The notes below the pieces were generated by a model. It made no database searches, was not told the DNA's origin, and worked only from the letters and a program-made list of their open reading frames with translations. Below, piece by piece: positions 1 through 9,523 of a DNA stretch of 39,472 nt; the stretch's first letter is position 1, and each line of letters starts with the position of its first letter. Both the position numbers and the translations under genes were made by a program. The stretch is from Acidobacteriota bacterium (GTDB lineage Bacteria > Acidobacteriota > Terriglobia > Terriglobales > Acidobacteriaceae). The DNA lies in contig JAGWRX010000051.1 in assembly GCA_028876395.1 (NCBI GenBank), positions 1-39,472 on the forward strand, given 5' to 3'.

Positions 1-1
1 C

Positions 2-475
2 GTCGGCGCCATCACCGTGATTGACGGCATTGCGGGAACACTGGTGGGCGGCTGGCTGGCGCAGCGCTGGCTCCGCACCAATCACCGCGCGCTCTATCTC
101 ATCTCGTTCTGGAGCGTCTTTCTCACGCTGCCCTGCGGAGCGCTGGTCTTTTTCGGTCCACGCTCCTGGGAACTGCCTACGCTCTTTGCCGCCGAGTTCT
201 TCCTCTTCCTCAACACCGGACCGCTCAACGCCGCCATCGTCAACTCAGTCTCCGCGCCCGTGCGCGCAACGGCTGTCTCGCTCAACCTCTTCTGCATCCA
301 CTTCTTCGGCGACTCCTTCTCGCCGCAGATTATCGGCGCCATCTCCGACCGCGAGAAAAGCCTGCGCCTCGGCCTGGGCGCAACGCTCATTGCGCTGGTG
401 GTCTCCTGCGTCATACTCTGGGCCGGCGCGCGCTTCGCACCGCCGCTTGAAGAGGCTCCGGAACCGGGTTTTTGA
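2..475 (+). CDS. MFS transporter, C-terminal part (5' truncated by window edge)
   Basis: The frame is open to the left edge, so only the last ~158 residues of a longer transporter are present; the GTG at 17 is probably an internal valine. The fragment is strongly hydrophobic, with about four membrane segments separated by short basic loops, and ends in a short acidic/proline tail (PPLEEAPEPGF). The stretch around AAIVNSVSAPVRATAVSLN resembles the loop before the last two helices of spinster-like and sugar-phosphate-type major facilitator proteins. The substrate cannot be told. The stop codon lies within one base of the following glycosyltransferase start, so the two genes are probably cotranscribed. 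Confidence 0.75.
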   Translation, partial: VGAITVIDGIAGTLVGGWLAQRWLRTNHRALYLISFWSVFLTLPCGALVFFGPRSWELPTLFAAEFFLFLNTGPLNAAIVNSVSAPVRATAVSLNLFCIHFFGDSFSPQIIGAISDREKSLRLGLGATLIALVVSCVILWAGARFAPPLEEAPEPGF

Positions 476-1749
476 TGCCGGCAAACTGGCTGAGTCAGAG
501 CCAGTCCCCCCCCGGCTGCTCTTTCCGTCATACTGGCTTTATGGTTCCGGCAGGCGCGGCGGCTCATGTTGTCTCTTTCGTCAGTTGGCTGGTTGCGTTG
601 GGCTGGCTCTGGCAGGCCGTAACCTCGCTGCCTGGCCTGGCGCGCCTCCCGGACCTCGCGCGCAGCGATGCCTCTCTGCCCCCTTTGCCGCCAGGCGACG
701 GACCGCACATCACCGTGATCGTACCTGCGCGCAATGAGGACGCCGCAATCGAGGCCACCCTGCGTTCGCTGCTGGCCTCCACCGGGCCGCGGCTTCAGAT
801 TATCGCCGTCGACGACCGCTCCTCCGACCGCACCGGCGAGCGCATGGATGCGATTGCCGCGGAAACAGCCGCAGGCGGATGCCCGCACACCCTCAAGGTG
901 CTGCATGTTCGCGAATTGCCCGCGGGCTGGCTGGGCAAGCCGCATGCCATGGCCCTCGCAGCGCAACAGGCCACCTCGCCCTGGCTTCTGTTTACTGACG
1001 GAGACGTCCTGTTCCACCCCCATGCGCTCGAACTCGCCCTGCGCGAGGCGCTCGCAACCCACGCCGATCATCTGGTGCTGGTGCCTTCGCTCATCCTCAG
1101 GACAACCGGCGAGCGCGCCATGCTGGCCGCCATGCAGGTGCTGGCGCAGTGGACGGTGCGCCTCTGGAAGGTTGCCGACCCGCGCGCCAGGGACTTCATC
1201 GGTGTCGGCGGCTTCAACCTCATCCGCCGCGAAGTCTACACGCAGATGGGTGGCTTCGAGGCCCTGCGCATGGAGGTACTCGACGACCTGCGCCTGGGCT
1301 GGCGCGTCAAGCGCGGTGGCTTTCAGCAGCGTGTGGCCATCGGAGCAGGCCTCGTGCGCATCCGCTGGATCAACGGTCCGCTCGCCGTGGTGCGGCTGGT
1401 GGAAAAGAATGGCTTTGCCATCTACCGCTTCCGCATCGGCCTTACGCTGGCGGCCGCCCTCGCCATTGCCGTGCAGGCCGTCTGGCCGCTCTTGGCAATG
1501 GTTGCAGGCGGCTGGTCCTTGGTGGCGGGACTGGTCACTTATCTTGGAATTGCCCTGGTGTATGTCGCCAACCGCCGGGTCACGCAGGTCTCGCCCTGGA
1601 TGGCGGTCTTCTTCGCGCCCGCTGCGGCGCTTGTGACCTTTGCCTTCGTGCGATCCATGGTCCTGGCATTGCTCCGCAACGGCGTGGACTGGCGCGGCAC
1701 ACGCTATTCTCTCGCCGAGCTGCGCCGCAACGCAGGCTCCGAATGGTAG
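475..1749 (+). CDS. Membrane-associated family 2 glycosyltransferase (HpnB/CrtQ-like)
   Basis: The protein has 424 residues counted from the ATG at 475. An N-terminal membrane segment (about 30-50) precedes a GT-A catalytic domain: the nucleotide-sugar motif VIVPARNE (81-88), DDRSSDRT (113-120), the metal-binding TDGD (174-177) and an acceptor-side LDDLRLGWR motif. Two or three membrane helices follow near the C terminus. This architecture matches the HpnB/CrtQ-type transferases that decorate polyprenoid or carotenoid lipids at the inner membrane, but the acceptor is not deducible. The ATG at 475 overlaps the upstream stop (TGATG), suggesting coupling. An in-frame ATG at 541 would place the membrane segment at the very N terminus, as is usual in this family, and is a real alternative. 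Neither start has a clear ribosome-binding site. Confidence 0.8.
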   Translation: MPANWLSQSQSPPGCSFRHTGFMVPAGAAAHVVSFVSWLVALGWLWQAVTSLPGLARLPDLARSDASLPPLPPGDGPHITVIVPARNEDAAIEATLRSLLASTGPRLQIIAVDDRSSDRTGERMDAIAAETAAGGCPHTLKVLHVRELPAGWLGKPHAMALAAQQATSPWLLFTDGDVLFHPHALELALREALATHADHLVLVPSLILRTTGERAMLAAMQVLAQWTVRLWKVADPRARDFIGVGGFNLIRREVYTQMGGFEALRMEVLDDLRLGWRVKRGGFQQRVAIGAGLVRIRWINGPLAVVRLVEKNGFAIYRFRIGLTLAAALAIAVQAVWPLLAMVAGGWSLVAGLVTYLGIALVYVANRRVTQVSPWMAVFFAPAAALVTFAFVRSMVLALLRNGVDWRGTRYSLAELRRNAGSEW

Positions 1750-2280
1750 CTACTTCGCAGGCTTTTGGGCCAGCGGCTCCTGCTGGCGCGCGCTCATAAA
1801 GCTGCGATGCCCGCCGGAGCTGCGCAGGTTCGGATCGCTTACGGGCGGGCGTTCCTGTTCGCCTGCAAACCCGTGCAGCAGCCTGGGATTGGGCGCGAAC
1901 TTCGGCGGCCCGCCGTAGAACTGCCGCACATGGTTCAGCACCAGTCCCGCGCGCCCGTGCATCGGCCTGATGATGCCCCGCACATGCACATCCATGTCGC
2001 GGAACTTGCGCAGGTCGCCCACGTCTTCGCGGTCTTCCCATGGGTTGATGATCGTGAACCGGCACTCGGCATCCGGTGTGTCCGGCGAGCAGACGTCCAG
2101 GTAGCGCGTGCCGTCGGGCAGCTCCACCACGTTTTAGATGTGCGCCGTGACGCAGACGTCCTTGTTCACCATCTTCGTGGCCTGGCCGGCGGAGACGCAC
2201 GGCTTGGGCTTGCCGCCGGCCCAGCCGGGCAGAGCAGCCGCAAGAATCCCAAGGAGCGCCATGTTCGCCGGCCAACGCAT
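1750..2280 (-). pseudogene. Small secreted protein gene interrupted by an in-frame TAA
   Basis: Reading leftwards from the ATG at 2278-2280 (AGGAAAG upstream), the frame encodes a short signal-peptide-like N terminus (MRWPANMALLGILAAALPGW). It continues through TKMVNKDVCVTAHI, hits TAA at 2134-2136, then resumes in the same frame with NVVELPDGTRYLDVC for about 127 more residues to 1750. One base (TAC to TAA) would restore an uninterrupted protein of ~176 residues with the sense HI-Y-NVVELPDG. The central part, with paired cysteines and an alternating hydrophobic pattern, suggests a small beta-rich (perhaps OB-like) secreted domain. No family was recognised. It lies 88 bp downstream of ispG on the same strand. 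The GTG after the stop could restart translation, but the product would lack a signal peptide. Confidence 0.7.
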
Positions 2281-2368
2281 CAAGGAGTCTTTCCTGAAGA
2301 TGGACTTGAGACTAATTCAGCCTGGCGCGGGAAGGGAAGTCACGGCAGCGCTGCCTGAAGAAGCCCGC

Positions 2369-3619
2369 TTACCGTGCTTCCAAAAGCTCGCCGCTCTTCG
2401 CGCCCTGGCCGTAGTGGCTCTCCACGTAGTTGTCCAGAATCTGCTTGAACTCCGCCACAATCGTGTCGCCGCGCAGCGTGGTATACAGCTTGCCGTCCAC
2501 ATAGACCGGGGCCTTGGGCTCCTCGAATGTGCCCGGCAGGCTGATGCCCAGGTTGGCGTGCTTTGACTCGCCGGGACCGTTCACCACGCAGCCCATCACC
2601 GCCAGCTTCAGCTCTTCCACGCCGGGATACTTCCTGCGCCACTCTGGCATGGACGTCCGCAGATAGCTCTGAATCTGTTCGGCCAGTTCCTGGAAGTACG
2701 TGCTCGTCGTGCGGCCGCATCCGGGGCAGCTCGTCACCTGGGGCATAAAGCTGCGGATGGAAAGCGACTGCAGAATCTGCTGCGCAGCCAGCACCTCTTC
2801 CGTGCGGTCGCCGCCCGGCTTGGGTGTCAGGCTCACGCGGATGGTGTCGCCAATGCCTGCCAGCAGCAGCGGTGCCAGACCAGCCGTGGAGGCGATCAGT
2901 CCCTTCGAGCCCATGCCCGCTTCCGTCAGTCCCAGGTGCAGTGGGTAGTCGCAGCGCGCGGCCAGGTTGGTGTAGACGTCGATCAGGTCGCGCACACCGC
3001 TCACCTTGGCCGAGAGGATGATCATGTCGTGGCCCAGTCCGTAATGCTCAGCGGCCCTGGCCGACTCCAGCGCGCTCACTACCATCGCTTCCATCATCAC
3101 GTCGCGTGCCGGCAGCGGATCGGCCAGGCGGCTGTTCTCGTCCATCATCCGTGTCAGCAGAGCCTGGTCCAGCGAGCCCCAGTTCACGCCGATGCGCACC
3201 GGCTTCTGGTTCTCCACCGCGCACTCCACCATGGTGCGGAAGTTGTCGTCGTCCTTGCGCCCGATCGACACGTTGCCGGGATTGATGCGGTACTTGGCCA
3301 GGGCCTTTGCCGCCGCCGGAAACTTCTTGAGCAGCAGATGGCCGTTGTAGTGAAAGTCGCCCACAATCGGCACGCGGATGCCGCGCTTGTCCAGACCCTC
3401 CACAATATGCGGAACGGCCGCCGCGGCGTCCTCGTTGTTCACCGTGACGCGGACAATCTCAGAGCCTGCCAGAGCCAGCGCCGCCACCTGTTCAATCGTG
3501 CCGGCCACGTCCGCCGTGTCGGTGTTGGTCATCGACTGTACGACGACCGGAACCTCCCAGCCCACACGAACTTGCCCGATTTTGACCGTCCCCGTCTTCC
3601 TGCGTTGAATATCTGGCAT
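2369..3619 (-). CDS. ispG: 4-hydroxy-3-methylbut-2-enyl diphosphate synthase (flavodoxin/ferredoxin)
   Basis: This 416-residue cytosolic [4Fe-4S] enzyme of the MEP pathway converts 2-C-methyl-D-erythritol 2,4-cyclodiphosphate to HMBPP for isoprenoids. The N-terminal TIM-barrel half starts with [15 protein letters not shown] and [14 protein letters not shown]. The C-terminal cluster-binding half carries SCPGCGRTT and [10 protein letters not shown], which supply the three cluster cysteines, plus the conserved glutamate of NGPGE. Length and both halves are typical of the bacterial short form. GAAAGAGG lies just upstream of the ATG. Chromosomal neighbours are unrelated, apart from the possibly isoprenoid-using glycosyltransferase about 0.6 kb downstream. 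Confidence 0.97.
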   Translation of the reverse strand: MPDIQRRKTGTVKIGQVRVGWEVPVVVQSMTNTDTADVAGTIEQVAALALAGSEIVRVTVNNEDAAAAVPHIVEGLDKRGIRVPIVGDFHYNGHLLLKKFPAAAKALAKYRINPGNVSIGRKDDDNFRTMVECAVENQKPVRIGVNWGSLDQALLTRMMDENSRLADPLPARDVMMEAMVVSALESARAAEHYGLGHDMIILSAKVSGVRDLIDVYTNLAARCDYPLHLGLTEAGMGSKGLIASTAGLAPLLLAGIGDTIRVSLTPKPGGDRTEEVLAAQQILQSLSIRSFMPQVTSCPGCGRTTSTYFQELAEQIQSYLRTSMPEWRRKYPGVEELKLAVMGCVVNGPGESKHANLGISLPGTFEEPKAPVYVDGKLYTTLRGDTIVAEFKQILDNYVESHYGQGAKSGELLEAR

Positions 3620-3767
3620 AGCGACCTCTTTCTCAGTTTACCTGTTCCGCCACTTTTGCCGGAAATCTCTGCAAAGAGAAAGCGATAGGCCCTCCCCTGG
3701 CTGCCCGCCGCCCCCGGGCCTCCCCGAGCCGCGATTTCTCCTCTCGCCTGTCGCGCACGCCAGCGGG

Positions 3768-3773
3768 TACAAT
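3768..3773 (+). promoter_or_regulatory. -10-like hexamer TACAAT directly upstream of a start codon
   Basis: TACAAT ends seven bases before the ATG at 3781, so a transcript driven by it would begin at or next to the start codon. No Shine-Dalgarno sequence lies in between and no good -35 match is seen at the expected distance. It is compatible with a leaderless mRNA for the following secreted protein. Confidence 0.35.
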
Positions 3774-3780
3774 AAATGCC

Positions 3781-4344
3781 ATGTGGTGCCGTCGCATTCC
3801 CCGTTTTGCCGTGCTTGCAGCCCTCCTCGGGCTAACCGCAACCCTCGCCGTGTTCGCGCAGACCTCCAGCCATCGCGGGCGCAAGTACAAGGCTCCGCCA
3901 GCCACCTCGCGGATTGAAGTCACCATCCTCCGCAACGATGACGGCGACCCCATAGAGAACGCCTCGGTCATCTTCCATCTGGTGGGCGACAAGGGCAACA
4001 TGGAACTGAAGACCAACGAGGACGGCAAGACCGTGATCGACGTGCTGCCAACCGGTTCCAAGGTTTTGCTGCAGGTGATTGCCAAGGGCTACCAGACCTA
4101 CGGGCAGGATTACGAGATCAACAAGGCCGAGATGGCGATTGAGATCAAGCTCAAGCGCCCCGGCCAGCAGTATTCCATCTATCAACATCACGACCAGACC
4201 GCCGACGCCGGCAAGGATGGAGCCGCGAAGAATCCTGCCAACGACTCCGCGAACGGTTCCAAGGCCACGAGCAGCGACAAGCCAGCCGGGGCTGCCAGCC
4301 AGACCGGCGACAAGCCGGCAACCAGCCAGCCCCAACCGCAGTAG
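3781..4344 (+). CDS. Secreted protein with carboxypeptidase-regulatory-like (Ig-fold) domain
   Basis: This 187-residue protein of unknown function has a clear signal peptide (MWCRRIPRFAVLAALLGLTATLAVFAQ). One beta-sandwich domain follows at about 40-125: VTILRNDDGDPIENASVIF, then TNEDGKTVIDVLPTGSKVLLQVIAKGYQTYGQDYEI. This is the pattern of CarboxypepD_reg/PEGA-like folds that bind partners or strengthen envelope proteins, and such domains are abundant in Acidobacteriota. The last ~55 residues are a low-complexity tail rich in Asn, Ser, Lys, Ala and Gln, probably disordered. No ribosome-binding site is visible; the only promoter-like element abuts the start codon. It lies 26 bp before the SDR gene on the same strand and may be cotranscribed with it. 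Confidence 0.75.
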   Translation: MWCRRIPRFAVLAALLGLTATLAVFAQTSSHRGRKYKAPPATSRIEVTILRNDDGDPIENASVIFHLVGDKGNMELKTNEDGKTVIDVLPTGSKVLLQVIAKGYQTYGQDYEINKAEMAIEIKLKRPGQQYSIYQHHDQTADAGKDGAAKNPANDSANGSKATSSDKPAGAASQTGDKPATSQPQPQ

Positions 4345-4370
4345 CGCGCTTCGCCGGACCCGCAAACAGC

Positions 4371-5111
4371 ATGGGAGTGACAACACTGACCCTGCATGGC
4401 AAATCGGCGCTGGTCACCGGGGGCGCCCGGCGCATCGGCCGGCAAATCGCTCTTTCCCTCGCGCAGGCAGGCGCGGACGTCACCATCACCTTCCGGAACT
4501 CCTCTGCTGAGGCTGTTCAAACCACACAGGCAATCCGGGATCTGGGCCGTCGCGCCCAGGCCGTACCGTGCGATGTTCGTTCCGAGGCTTCGGTTCGCGC
4601 GGCTGTTGAGGCCGCGGCGGCGTTTCATGGCCATCTCGATCTGCTCATCAACAACGCCGCCGTCTTTGACGCCGCTCCCCTTGACCGCATCACGCTGGAA
4701 CAATGGGACGCCGTCTTTGAGACCAACGCGCGCGGGCCATTCCTCCTGGCGCGGGAGGCAATCCCTCATCTGCGCGCTGCGCATGGCCGCATCATCAACA
4801 TCGGTTCGCTCGGCGGCATCAACGCCTGGGCCGGCCACGCCCATTACTGCGCCTCCAAGGCCGCTCTGCACATGCTTACGCAGGCCATGGCCAAGGCGTT
4901 CGCCCCCGAGGTCAGCGTGAACTGCGTGGCGCCCGGTTGGATTGAAATGGATGGCGATGCAGGCGACGAAGCCGCGCGCTTTGCCGCGCGCACGCCCATT
5001 GGGCGCAACGGAACCGCGGCAGAGGTCGCTGAGGCAGTGCTCTTTTTCGCGGCCGGTCCCGCCTTTGTCACGGGTCAGATACTTGCGGTGGATGGCGGTC
5101 TGGGCCTTTAG
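4371..5111 (+). CDS. SDR family oxidoreductase
   Basis: This 246-residue classical short-chain dehydrogenase/reductase has the cofactor-binding TGGARRIG (16-23), NNAA (94-97), the structural Asn119, catalytic Ser146 (NIGS), Tyr159 and Lys163 (YCASK), and the C-terminal GQILAVDGG found in FabG-like enzymes. The RR in TGGARRIG and FRNS after the second strand favour NADPH, as in FabG and pteridine-reductase relatives. The substrate cannot be assigned; 3-oxoacyl reduction or pterin reduction are the closest guesses. It ends 6 bp from the convergent PHP phosphatase gene, with no evident terminator between them. Confidence 0.85.
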   Translation: MGVTTLTLHGKSALVTGGARRIGRQIALSLAQAGADVTITFRNSSAEAVQTTQAIRDLGRRAQAVPCDVRSEASVRAAVEAAAAFHGHLDLLINNAAVFDAAPLDRITLEQWDAVFETNARGPFLLAREAIPHLRAAHGRIINIGSLGGINAWAGHAHYCASKAALHMLTQAMAKAFAPEVSVNCVAPGWIEMDGDAGDEAARFAARTPIGRNGTAAEVAEAVLFFAAGPAFVTGQILAVDGGLGL

Positions 5112-5117
5112 GGCCTG

Positions 5118-5948
5118 TCAGCGCGAAAACAGCCGGCTCCAGAAGCCCTGCGATTCGCTGCTCTTGCTGGTGCGCTTCCTGCCTTTCGCATCGAACGTGA
5201 GCGGCACGTTGTTCAGCAGGCCAGCGGCCTCAGGCTGTGGCGGCCAGGCCGCGCCCTCCACCGCCGCCCGCGGATTGCTCACATACAGCCGCTCGGCGGT
5301 CTGCGCTCCGAACCGTTCGGCCACATAGTCATAGCCTCGCTTCAGCCGCATCGGACGCCAAACCGGATGATGCCCGTCGCTGGCCAGGAAATGAACCCAG
5401 TCGCGCTCAAGCAGCGCATTGGCAAAAGCCTCCGCCACCGGGCCAAAGCGCCCGTATAACGACGAGGAAGTCACCTGCACAAGGCAGCCCTCCTGCATCC
5501 ATCGCGCCAGCATTTCCGGCTTTCGCTGCAGCACGGGATTCCGTTCCGGATGGGTGATGATCAGCCTGTACCCTGCACCCTGCAGCAAGCGCATGGCTTC
5601 GGACAGTTGCGGTGGTATCGTCATGTCCGGGAACTCGATCAGCAGGTAGCCTTTGCCGTTGATCGAGTAGCGCAGCGGATTCGCCAGGGCATCCAGAATG
5701 TTGGCCGCGTTCATGTGAAAGTCGCAACCCTGGCTCAGCTCCACCGTGCCCCGCAACAGCTTGCGCAGCTCGCCGATCCGCTCTTCGACCACTTCGGGCT
5801 GATAGGGAAAATCGTCGCTGGCGTGCGGTGTGCAGACGATATGGGTGACGCCTTCGCTCGCCGCCTCCTGCGCCATCAGCAGGGAAGTCTCAAGATCAGG
5901 CGAGCCGTCGTCCACGCCGTAGACCAGGTGTGTATGAATGTCGATCAT
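5118..5948 (-). CDS. CpsB/YwqE-family PHP-type protein-tyrosine phosphatase
   Basis: The 276-residue protein opens with [18 protein letters not shown], the signature of PHP-domain tyrosine phosphatases (CpsB, Wzb-like, YwqE). In these enzymes His5, His7 and later motifs (CTPH, GCDFH, ITHPERN, SDGHHP) bind a metal cluster. The family dephosphorylates bacterial tyrosine autokinases that control capsule and exopolysaccharide polymerisation. No kinase or polysaccharide export gene is in this window, so it is an orphan phosphatase here. Length is slightly above the family norm because of a basic, serine-rich C-terminal tail (about 255-276). Its ATG is 35 bp from the purQ stop, both on the minus strand. 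Confidence 0.88.
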   Translation of the reverse strand: MIDIHTHLVYGVDDGSPDLETSLLMAQEAASEGVTHIVCTPHASDDFPYQPEVVEERIGELRKLLRGTVELSQGCDFHMNAANILDALANPLRYSINGKGYLLIEFPDMTIPPQLSEAMRLLQGAGYRLIITHPERNPVLQRKPEMLARWMQEGCLVQVTSSSLYGRFGPVAEAFANALLERDWVHFLASDGHHPVWRPMRLKRGYDYVAERFGAQTAERLYVSNPRAAVEGAAWPPQPEAAGLLNNVPLTFDAKGRKRTSKSSESQGFWSRLFSR

Positions 5949-5983
5949 GCGGCTCCGATTTCCCGCTCGTCCAGCAGCTAACT

Positions 5984-6679
5984 TCAGCGCGCCGCCAACG
6001 CCTCAATCATCGAGGCAAAAATCTTCCAGCCGTCCGCCGACCCCAGCAGCTTTTCGCTCGACCGGTCAGGGTGAGGCATCATGCCAAGCACGTTCCGCTT
6101 CTCGCTCAGAATTCCGGCAATGTTGCCCAGCGATCCGTTCGGATTCGCCTCCGCGGTAATCTCTCCGTCGGGCGTCGAGTAGCGGAACGCGACGCGGTCC
6201 TCGGCCTCAAGCCGCCGCAGTTCCTCCGCGGTGCAAAAGTAATTGCCCTCCATGTGCCCGATGGGAATCTGCAGCGCATCGCCTTTGCGGAACTGGCTTG
6301 TGAACGGGCTGTTCGTTGTCTCTACCCGCACATGCACCTGCTTGCAGATGTACTTCAGCCCTGCGTTGCGCAGCAACGCTCCGGGCAGCAGCCCCGACTC
6401 GGTGAGAATCTGGAATCCGTTGCAGATGCCCAGCACCAGTCCCCCGCCGTCCGCAAACCGCTTCACCGCTTGCATGACCGGCGAAAAGTGTGCAATCGCT
6501 CCGGTGCGAAGGTAGTCGCCATAGGCAAACCCGCCCGGCACTAGAATCGCGTCCACTCCGGCCAGATCCTCCGAGTCATGCCAGAGGAAGGTGACCGGCT
6601 GATGCGCAATCTCCGCAATCACATTGTAGGTATCGTGGTCGCAGTTGGACCCCGGGAAGACGATAACCCCGAATTTCAT
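5984..6679 (-). CDS. purQ: Phosphoribosylformylglycinamidine synthase, glutaminase subunit PurQ
   Basis: This 231-residue class I glutamine amidotransferase supplies ammonia to PurL for conversion of FGAR to FGAM in de novo purine synthesis. It begins [16 protein letters not shown], typical of PurQ. It has the nucleophile elbow GICNGFQ with Cys86, and the MPHPDR motif with His203 near the C terminus for the catalytic triad. Length is normal for the small PurQ of bacteria that use separate PurS, PurQ and PurL. purL and purS are not in this window. The start region has no strong Shine-Dalgarno; a TACCCT hexamer lies about 6 bases before the ATG. Confidence 0.96.
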   Translation of the reverse strand: MKFGVIVFPGSNCDHDTYNVIAEIAHQPVTFLWHDSEDLAGVDAILVPGGFAYGDYLRTGAIAHFSPVMQAVKRFADGGGLVLGICNGFQILTESGLLPGALLRNAGLKYICKQVHVRVETTNSPFTSQFRKGDALQIPIGHMEGNYFCTAEELRRLEAEDRVAFRYSTPDGEITAEANPNGSLGNIAGILSEKRNVLGMMPHPDRSSEKLLGSADGWKIFASMIEALAAR

Positions 6680-6765
6680 GCTTCTAGGGTATCAGCTTGG
6701 CAGACGTCCTCCATGCAACTTTTTGATTTGGACAGCAGCCGGCAAACACAGCCCTTCCTTTGCCT

Positions 6766-6799
6766 GCAAAAAGCTGGCCGCCCGGGCGGGCAGCCAGCT
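6766..6799 (-). terminator. Rho-independent terminator after the GH31 gene
   Basis: On the minus strand a hairpin with a 7-bp outer stem (AGCTGGC/GCCAGCT), one mismatch and a 4-bp GC inner stem (6772-6799) is followed by a run of five T. It lies 28 bp past the GH31 stop codon, between that gene and purQ. Confidence 0.75.
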
Positions 6800-6826
6800 C
6801 GTTGAGTGTCAGCGTTGAATCCGCTT

Positions 6827-9391
6827 TCAGTAAGCCAGGTGCAGTTCCACTCCCTTGCCGTTGTCGGGGACCACGGCCGTGATGCGGTGATGCTCCACGT
6901 CAAAGCCCGTGGAGACACGCTCCGCGCCGGTGGCATCCAGCACGGACACGGTGGCGCCCGACGCCGCTTTGGCGGCCCCGTAGACTTCCACGGAAAGTGC
7001 CGTCCACCACGGCGCAAAGCTGCCCTCGTGCGGCTTCACCGTCACGTTGAGCCCCTGGGCTGTCAAATGGCATGTGAAGCCCATGCGAAGGAACTCGCCT
7101 TTTCTGAAGTTGTAGCTCACGCCATCGTCCAGATACAGGCTTCCTGCGCAGTCCCCGCCAGCGGCCATCGGGGGATAGACGCGCAATGTCAGCGGACCCC
7201 GCGGCGTCTCGTCCGTGCTTTCGACGAGCGGCTGCTCCGGCACAATCGCTCCCGCGCGCACAAACACCGGCAGCGTGGCGAGCGTGCGATGAATGTGAAC
7301 CTCGGGCTGATGCACATCCGTGTTGTCGATTGCCTTTCTGCCTGTGCCACCCTCCACGCGCGCCCCGGTCCAGTAGTCGTACCATCCCACCGGCGGCAGG
7401 GCGACCTGATAGTCGTCCATCTCGTCGGGATACGGACTCTGCGCCACCAGCAGGTCCGGGCCCAGCAGGAATGCCCCGCTGTCGCTCAGGTCAAGCGGCT
7501 GCCCGTCCACCGAGCCATGCGGGAACTCCACAAACAGCGGCCGATTGATCGGAAGCCCCGTCCGGCTCATCTCCTCAGCCGTCGTATAGAGATAGGGCAG
7601 CAGCCGATAGCGTTCCTCGATGTAGCGTCGGCGCAGCGCCAGGTCTTCCGCCGTGCCGTCTTCCCACGGCTCTTGCGCGTAAGTGCCGTTGGCCGTGTGG
7701 TCGCGATCGATGGGCTGGAAGGCCGCCACCTCAAGCCAGCGCGTCAGTAGCTCCGGCTGCGGTGAACCGGCAAACCCGCCCACATCAGCACCAGCCATGG
7801 CAAACCCGCTCAGCCCCAGGTTCAGCAGTTGCGGAACTGTCTGCCGCAGATGATTCCACGTGCTGGAGTTGTCGCCCGTCCAAGTCACCGCGTAGCGTTG
7901 TCCGCCCGCAAAGCTGGCGCGCGTCATCACAAAGGGCCGCGTATTCGGCTCAAGCTTCAGCAGTCCCTCGTAAGTTCCCCGGCTGTTTTGCATGCCGAAG
8001 ATGTTGTGTACTTCAAGGTGGCTCGCCGTGCGCGTGGCAAAGCCCGGCTCCTCGATGCGGTGCCGCACATTGTCGGGCATGGTCTTTGAGGTAACCTCGA
8101 AGATGGCCGGCTCGTTCATGTCGTTCCAGAAGCCCGCCACCCCCTTGCCCACAAAGTCCTTGTAGAGCGTGCCCCACCACGCGCGCGAGGACTGCTGCGT
8201 AAAGTCGGGAAACACCGCCTTGCCCGGCCACACCACGCCCACATACGTGGAGCCATCGGGATTCTTGACGAAGTGGTCGCCGGCCGCGCCCTCGTCATAC
8301 GGCTTGTAGCCCGCATTGGGCAGGTCGGCAATGTGCAGGTCGGTAATGAGGATGGTCTTCAGATGCTCAGCCTTCAAATCCTTGATCATCTGGTCGAAAT
8401 GCGGAAAGCGTTCAGGGTCAACCGTGAAGGGCCGATTCTTCAACTGATAGTCGATGTCCAGCCAGATGACGTCCGCCGGAATCCGCTCGCTGCGCAGCCT
8501 GCTGGCAATGCGCCGAACCTCCGCCTCGGGATAGTAGCTGTACCGCGATTGCTGAAAGCCCAGCGACCAGAGCGGCGGAATCGGCGTCTTGCCCGTGAGC
8601 CACGCCCACGTTTCCACCACATGCTTCGGCGCGGGACCGTACAGGATGTAGAAATCCAGCGGCCCACCTTCCGAGCCGAACGAGTAGCCGTCGCGATACT
8701 CCTTGTTGAAGTCGAAGCTCGTGCGCCAGGTATTGTCCAGAAAAATCCCCGCCGTAAGACCCTTGCGAAACGTCATGAAGTAGGGAATTGACTTGTAAAT
8801 CGGATCGCTGGACTCCTGCCACCCGAACGCATCCGTATTCCAGTCGGTGAAGGCCTCATTGCGGCGGTCGAGCGGGCCGGGCTTGTCGCCCAGGCCAAAG
8901 TAGTGCTCGTCCTCCGGCGACTGCATGTACACGCGGAAGCTCGCGCCGTGATACTCGATGGGGCGGCTGGGCATCTCCGCCGCAATCACGTGGCCCTGCA
9001 TGTCCGTAACAGTCAACTGCAGCGGGTCTTTCTGGACTGCGACGTGCAGCTTCGCTGTCTTGAAGCCAACAGCCGCGGCTGTCGATTCCGGCGTTACAGC
9101 GGCTGAGGCAGTGCGCGAGCCCGGCAGCACGGCCCACGAAGCATCTTCCGGCAGCTGCCCGGCCGGTCCCACGCGCACGCGCAGCACATCGTCGCGCAGG
9201 GCCGTTATCTGCATCACGGCCGTGCCGCAGCGGATCTCAATTCCATTGGTGGTTGCCCGGGAAGCGGTGACCCGGTCCAGCCGGACAAAACCCGATTGCT
9301 GCTGGGCCCTGCCGGTTGATTGCGCTTGTGACGTTGCGGCGAAGAACAAAACTGCAAATACAACAAACAGGAAACTTCCTGCCTTCTGCAC
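6827..9391 (-). CDS. Secreted glycoside hydrolase family 31 (alpha-glucosidase/xylosidase-like)
   Basis: The 854-residue enzyme has an N-terminal signal peptide (MQKAGSFLFVVFAVLFFAATSQAQ). An N-terminal beta-sandwich (about 45-260, with YFGLGDKPGPLDRRN) is followed by the catalytic barrel. The GH31 nucleophile motif is WNDMNEP with Asp424, and the acid/base is in WTGDNSS with Asp507. DVIWLDIDY around 307-315 is the usual beta-strand near the substrate. Beta-sandwich C-terminal domains complete the protein. GH31 enzymes hydrolyse or transfer alpha-glucosyl or alpha-xylosyl units; export points to periplasmic or extracellular polysaccharide use, a common trait of soil acidobacteria. Exact specificity is not readable. 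It stands alone, closed by its own terminator. Confidence 0.93.
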   Translation of the reverse strand: MQKAGSFLFVVFAVLFFAATSQAQSTGRAQQQSGFVRLDRVTASRATTNGIEIRCGTAVMQITALRDDVLRVRVGPAGQLPEDASWAVLPGSRTASAAVTPESTAAAVGFKTAKLHVAVQKDPLQLTVTDMQGHVIAAEMPSRPIEYHGASFRVYMQSPEDEHYFGLGDKPGPLDRRNEAFTDWNTDAFGWQESSDPIYKSIPYFMTFRKGLTAGIFLDNTWRTSFDFNKEYRDGYSFGSEGGPLDFYILYGPAPKHVVETWAWLTGKTPIPPLWSLGFQQSRYSYYPEAEVRRIASRLRSERIPADVIWLDIDYQLKNRPFTVDPERFPHFDQMIKDLKAEHLKTILITDLHIADLPNAGYKPYDEGAAGDHFVKNPDGSTYVGVVWPGKAVFPDFTQQSSRAWWGTLYKDFVGKGVAGFWNDMNEPAIFEVTSKTMPDNVRHRIEEPGFATRTASHLEVHNIFGMQNSRGTYEGLLKLEPNTRPFVMTRASFAGGQRYAVTWTGDNSSTWNHLRQTVPQLLNLGLSGFAMAGADVGGFAGSPQPELLTRWLEVAAFQPIDRDHTANGTYAQEPWEDGTAEDLALRRRYIEERYRLLPYLYTTAEEMSRTGLPINRPLFVEFPHGSVDGQPLDLSDSGAFLLGPDLLVAQSPYPDEMDDYQVALPPVGWYDYWTGARVEGGTGRKAIDNTDVHQPEVHIHRTLATLPVFVRAGAIVPEQPLVESTDETPRGPLTLRVYPPMAAGGDCAGSLYLDDGVSYNFRKGEFLRMGFTCHLTAQGLNVTVKPHEGSFAPWWTALSVEVYGAAKAASGATVSVLDATGAERVSTGFDVEHHRITAVVPDNGKGVELHLAY

Positions 9392-9523
9392 TCAGCACCT
9401 CATGGGAGCCAATTTGATTGTTGTCAGCAAGAATAATTGCGGAGTGCGGTTATGGGAAACGAATGGAGGTCTTTGGGCGTGGGAAATTTAGATCAAGATG
9501 CCTGAGATTACCCGCGCAAACAT

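Noticed and set aside
94..1071. 325-codon minus-strand frame opposite the MFS and glycosyltransferase genes
   Set aside because: Arg/Gly/Gln-rich composition typical of a GC-rich antisense shadow, and the plus-strand genes have clear family motifs.
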